Shown piece by piece: positions 59,522-64,000 of a stretch of 64,000 bases of DNA. A program made the position numbers and the translations under genes. The stretch covers positions 99,406-163,405 of the forward strand of contig MU621097.1 of the NCBI GenBank assembly GCA_025399215.1, written 5' to 3'. Origin of the DNA: Globomyces pollinis-pini (Eukaryota > Chytridiomycota > Chytridiomycetes > Rhizophydiales > Globomycetaceae). Each line of letters starts with the position of its first letter. Positions within the stretch are counted from its first letter, which is position 1. A model generated the notes under the pieces. That model had not been told where the DNA came from. It made no database searches and saw only the letters and a program-made list of their open reading frames with translations.

Positions 59522-60746
59522 ATGCCAGAAACAAATAAAGCCGAAGAAAAAAGTATCATGAAAGGGAAATCCAGTCCAACAAAAGAGACCACTCCCGAAG
59601 AACCTCAAGACGGAGACGTTGATGCAGACACTGAACCAGTGGATGAACAAAGTATCATTGAAACCCTCGGTGAAGAAGATGCTGTAAGTCTCTTAACTGC
59701 TGGAACTCAAGCATTGGCTATTGGGAAATATGAAGAAGCAGCTGATAAACTTGCAGTTGCAGTTGAGATACAGTATGTTCATTCACATTTGACTCGTTTA
59801 GAGTAAGACTTTATGGGCAATATGCAAAAGAACTAGCTCCTACTATGTATCTATATGGAAAAGCATTATTGGGAGCTGCAATTCAGAAGAGTGCTGTATT
59901 AGGTGAAAAAATCGACAAGGTGAAGACAGTAGTGGAAGAACCAGTTGCTGGTATACAATTTTGTCTTAGTTATTAGGTTCAAGCAATCCAAATTTCGTGT
60001 TTGAAGGGGACGAAGAGGACTTGGAGGATGAAGATGCGAAAAACCTGGATGACATCGAACTCCCACCAGCGGATGACTTGGAATTGGCATGGGAAAATCT
60101 AGACGTGGCTCGTATCATTTTAAGCTCACAAACTGATGATAAACACTTTCTTGAATTGGCTGATATTCATTTAGCCTTGGGAGACGTGTCTGTTGAATCA
60201 GGTATCACCATTGGCATTAAGTATAGAAAACTTTGAGCAAGCTAACAAAGATTATAAAGTAGCAGTTGATTTAAAGGTGGAGCACTGTCCGGAAAACTTT
60301 CGAGAATTGGCTGAGGCACACTTTAAGTTTGGATTATCGTTGGAACTCTGTGAAATGAATGAGGAGGCTATCGAACAAGTCAACTTTGCTGTTGAAGCTC
60401 TCAAAAAAAGATTGGAGTTACTAGAAAACAAAAGCGATGTTGATCCTAAGGGCAAAAAGTCTATGGACGATGTGACTAGTGAAATCCAAGAGTTGAAAGG
60501 ATTTGTCACAGAAATGGAATTAAAGGTAACTGCTTTAGTATTTATATTTTGTAGTTGAATGACCTGCACTCGTTATTGGACAAAGAGGAGGAAGGAGAAG
60601 ATATTTTACCACCAAGAGTCGAAACTCGTGTTGATAAAGAAGCAGCTACTGATATCAGTAGTTTAGTCAAGAAAAGCAAGTCCCCTAGTAAGAGAAAGCT
60701 AGAGGAAAGTGAAGAGATTGTCAAAAAAGTAGCAAAAACTGAATGA
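59522..60746 (+). CDS. NASP: NASP/Sim3/Hif1 histone chaperone
   Basis: Five exons (introns 25-29 nt) give 371 residues. The SHNi-TPR layout is clear: LLTAGTQALAIGKYEEAADK in the first TPR, GQYAKELAPTMYLYGKALLG in the second, an acidic insertion (DEEDLEDEDAKNLDDIELPP) for histone binding, then DLELAWENLDVARIIL, a further TPR pair and a coiled coil. The C-terminus has a basic KKSKSPSKRKLEE nuclear signal. It binds histone H3 or H3-H4 before deposition. The ATG at 59522 is chosen because it starts the acidic, family-like part; an in-frame ATG at 59387 would add 45 unusual hydrophobic residues. Confidence 0.9.
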
Positions 60747-60994
60747 ATAAAATCATAATAAAATCTACTTATGTTTAATGCTCAGTAAAATGTATTAATT
60801 CACGCAATTGATTTTATCTTCATCTGACAACAACAACAATAGATTGACGAACGTGGTGTAAGATTACATCCAGAATACTATTAATATAATAGCGAACAAT
60901 ATTCAGGATTATCTAATTCTTACCTTGTTTATATGAATTGATGGTGTTGGAAAAAAGCGTGATGAGTTTCTGAAGAGGTTAAAAGTTTTACCTC
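60747..60994. other. Intergenic, AT-rich
   Basis: About 250 bases between two plus-strand genes, with a short CAA-rich run near 60824-60840. No exon or structured RNA is supported. Confidence 0.3.
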
Positions 60995-62524
60995 ATGAAC
61001 ACTCTTCGAATCAAACAGTGGGTTATTAAGATAGTTACGATATTGGCAGTACTGAATCCAATAAGTTTATTCTTTCTGGTATCTATTGCACTGTTTGGGT
61101 ATCTGGTAATGTGTTGTTTAAATTGATTCCAAGGCTCTCTTGACTCTTACTTGGGCCTACGCAGTTTTAATCACCCTACAGGATTTTATAGTTACTGAAT
61201 ATGGAAGTTACATGCATCCGGAATTACGAGCTTACCTATTGTCTTGGAAACTTCCCCAACCACAACAAGAATCAGAGCTTAAAGTACGACCTGCTACAAA
61301 ATTATTACTAGCTGCACCATTAACAGTTTATATTTCAACTAGAATAGCTACTCATTCGTCATTAAGTATGCTGGATTTTACCACCAAAAGTTTACTTGGA
61401 TTCATTCCAGTAGTGCAAGCTTGTGGAAATACTATTTTTAGGTTTCAACATGATCTTGCTTATAACTAGATACATTGTACACCAAATATGGGCAGTTCGA
61501 TGGTTTGTTTCCAAAATATTACAGTATTGTTAACTCGAATCATTTAATCAGTAGACATATTGTGGTACCTATTTTTAAGGCGGTCACTCCAATTATTGAA
61601 CTTTGCATTGAAATCTTCTTACGAATCGTGATTGAATTATGGAAATTGTCTGTTGAATGGGGACCCTTCATCGTTGAATTTGTGAAACAACGGTTCTTGT
61701 GGATTTGGTATAAGTATGTGTTCTTCATCAGATGGACCATCAATTTCACAAAGGAATGCTACACAAATAGATTAATACCATTTATAGAGCAATGTAAACA
61801 AATTGCTTTGAACTTATGGCCTCATATTAAGGTCCGTAAATAGGTATTCTAACATTTAGAACACTTCACTAGCGGTTTTTAAACTCTGCGAAGAACTGGA
61901 TAGAACATATCGGTAACTGAGCGTTTTTAATGTGATAGACCAATAATCATGCCATATCTTACTTATGCGTTGTTACAAACAAAGTATGGATTCCAACTAT
62001 TTTGGGAAACTTCGGCATTCTTTCTCTCGTCCTTTTGGGCTGTAATTACTGGTCCATGGACATTGGTTTGGATGGTGATCGATACGACAAAAGAATTGAC
62101 GTTAAATGCATTGCAGTTCGTTAAATTTCAAATCGCCAAAGTATTACATCTTGGTTTAGCGCTTTGGTATAAAATGAAGCCTCATATTACCAAAGTCATA
62201 TCAGACTTAACGGTTTTCATTAGAGCTTCTTTGAACCAATTAAAATCATTTTCCCACAAGGTATTAGATGAATTACATCGACTGGTAATTCATTACAAAG
62301 TTTACGAAACTATGAATCAAATTCGAGTACAACTATTGAATTGGGCAAGGCAGTTGATTAAAGACACTCGAATAATTGGGAACCAAATACTTGCCTCCAT
62401 GCAAAACTTGTTATCACAAATCTTACTGACAATATCCTACACTGTCACAACTATACAAGCACAGATATCCTATATTTTGCTTCAACTCCAATTTGAATTA
62501 CAGCGATTCAGAAAAGCATTCTAA
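60995..62524 (+). CDS. Membrane-associated protein of unknown function
   Basis: Five exons give 466 residues. A hydrophobic N-terminus (VTILAVLNPISLFFLVSIAL and a following helix) is succeeded by many long helices rich in Ile, Leu, Trp and Tyr with scattered Lys and Arg. Their amphipathic character suggests a membrane-surface or reticulon-like arrangement. No catalytic motif or named domain is recognised. The second intron must be 61423-61469 (47 nt) to close the frame and can be split at AG|GT into 19 and 28 nt. It is convergent with the signal peptide peptidase gene, with 52 bases between stops. Confidence 0.65.
61423..61469 (+). other. Possible tandem intron pair, 19 + 28 nt
   Basis: A 47-nt intron contains one AG|GT junction (61441/61442). 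The second unit has a TATAAC branch-like site; the first has none that is clear and starts GTGGAA. It may be one intron with a chance junction. Frame closure requires removal of all 47 bases. Confidence 0.35.
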
Positions 62525-62576
62525 AAAGACACAGCAGTACCTCATAGTCATATCTAATATATTAATTTTACTCAAT

Positions 62577-63815
62577 CTATTTCTTCCTTTCTCTCAATTT
62601 CATTGTCATGGGTGAGACTTGCAAGGGTTTAGATTTCCTAGATGGAGTAGTGGGTTTAGCTATGAGTTCCCTGAGGTCAGATACATTTCCTTCCACTTTC
62701 TTGATTGGTGTTTGTTCATTCAATGTACTTGGTTTTTCCACGTCACAATTGAAATTTATCAATAATTGGAACTCATGGCGCAAAATTCCACATATTGATG
62801 TCGATAAGATACATGCCGGAGAAAGATAAAGTAGTGCTGGCTATCGATGAATATTTACATTATACCTGCCCTGCTTTAAATACATGCATTACAACAATGG
62901 TTGTTATCAATCCAACGAAATAAGCAATCATACACACCGAAAAGTAAGGATACTTATTCAATTTTTGCTGCATATCAAATTTCAAGCAAAGTGATATAAA
63001 AATGCCTGGGACAACGATATCACCCAATCCGAGAAGAGCAAATTTATCTTGAATAAAGAGCAATTCATAAGGGTTATATAAAAACACATTTCTGGGAAAA
63101 AGAACTTTGATTGGTAAATCTAGTCCCGTTGCTACGACTTCCATCACACTTGAGCCACCACTGACTGCTGCAGATCCAAAAACCCAGAATACGTCATACG
63201 CAAAGAGTCCCATAAGCAATATTGATCCTGTTTTGTAGCTATCAAGTTTGATCAATTCTATTGCTAAGCAAGCATATGACAGAGCGTAAATATTTGATAA
63301 CAACCAGTTCTTTGTATAAACGTACAATACCGAGAATATCATAGTCAAAAAGATTGATCCCAGGTGAACATAGGCGAATTTAAAATCAAGGATATCTATA
63401 ATGAGTTAATCACTAACATCCCTACCATTTGCACCTTCTGTCAACTTGAAATGATATGTATCAGTATTGAAGTCAAAGCACTTTAAAGAAATCCGTAAAA
63501 TCATCAAGAATAATGAGCTGGATGAGACAGTGATAAAAAGTCCTGTTAAAACGAGATTAACCAAAGACGGATCAAGGTAATTCAAGAGCAAATACAAACT
63601 AAATAAACTTATAGATCCAAAAACTGGAAACAAAAGTGCTTCAGAAGTACTGATTTGTTCTTCATCATCCTACCATAATATTAATAATTTAGCGTTCTTA
63701 CCAACAAACTGGAATCTAAACTGGCCCAACTACCAATATAAATTGGGACGAGAGCCATGACTACGAGTGCTATATAGGCTAATAAAGCTCCTTCAAAACT
63801 GTAACCATCATCCAT
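62577..63815 (-). CDS. SPP: Signal peptide peptidase (presenilin-type aspartyl protease)
   Basis: Four exons (introns 32, 30 and 25 nt) give 383 residues, close to the human HM13 length. About nine hydrophobic segments carry the GxGD protease motifs: FAYDVFWVF with the first catalytic Asp, LLGLGDIVVPG with the second, and PALLYL near the end. It cuts signal-peptide remnants and other type II helices in the ER membrane. The C-terminus is long and basic, ending KLRERKK. The 25-nt intron before PALLYL is required for this conserved motif to be in frame. Confidence 0.93.
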
Positions 63816-64000
63816 TCAGCTTTCCAATTTAACAGAAGAAAAGTACAATACTCCTTTCGGACAGAAAAACCATGTCAAATTATTAGTAAGATATTGCTAT
63901 GTAAAACCGTTATTGCTAATTATGACTGTTCACAGCAATTTATAGAGACAAAATTGTATAATGGTTGATAAAGATATTATATTATTGAACAGTAATTAGA

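Overview
This is a compact, AT-rich eukaryotic nuclear window, most likely from an early-diverging zoosporic fungus. Fungal signs are a complete division-1 chitin synthase, an Lcl2-like protein, a trifunctional C1-THF synthase, an Adp1-type ABC transporter and an auxilin of the yeast Swa2 layout (UBA-TPR-J). A complete WDR60-type dynein-2 intermediate chain implies retrograde intraflagellar transport, so a flagellated stage is inferred. I cannot name the species; chytrid, blastocladiomycete, sanchytrid, aphelid and rozellid relatives all remain possible.

The strongest feature of the window is its introns. Hand-built models for 27 intron-containing genes need about 160 introns. Nearly all are GT-AG and 21-44 nt long, most often 25-34, and each complete intron-containing model closes to a whole number of codons. 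Only about ten are longer. Six of those ten can be divided at internal AG|GT junctions into abutting units, mostly of normal intron size, with no exon between: four units in the auxilin gene, three plus three in the TACC gene, and two each in the cytochrome c peroxidase, Lcl2-like and membrane-protein genes. The two Lcl2-like units are 27/32 identical, which looks like a recent tandem intron duplication. This is the most unusual signal here.

Layout. 1-9.5 kb: tail of a basic nuclear protein, VPS33, a secreted/GPI-type heme peroxidase, a polytopic receptor-like protein, a small three-exon gene, and the ABC transporter. 9.5-14 kb: WDR60, an EEP-fold nuclease with an in-frame TGA, a GNAT, and a 79-residue protein. 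14-17 kb: two paralogous 62-residue protein genes with a coding-less remnant and an unknown gene between them. 17-26 kb: GCN1. 26-35 kb: C1-THF synthase, RBX1, a TACC protein, a DOMON-cytochrome b561 and DPH3. 35-42 kb: a possible Pol III transcript, a CCCH/MYND/RING/Smr protein, a long coiled-coil protein and cytochrome c peroxidase. 42-50 kb: a caprin-like protein, a GTPBP1-like GTPase, NAT9 and chitin synthase. 50-64 kb: an unknown coiled-coil protein, auxilin, Lcl2-like protein, Prp24/SART3, NASP, an unknown membrane-associated protein and signal peptide peptidase.

Most genes are housekeeping functions: trafficking (VPS33, auxilin), translation control and elongation-factor modification (GCN1, DPH3), one-carbon metabolism, ubiquitin ligation (RBX1), splicing (Prp24), histone chaperoning (NASP), microtubules (TACC, NAT9, WDR60), cell wall (chitin synthase) and peroxide handling (two peroxidases). 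No operon-like logic is implied. Gene spacing is often under 150 bases and strands alternate.
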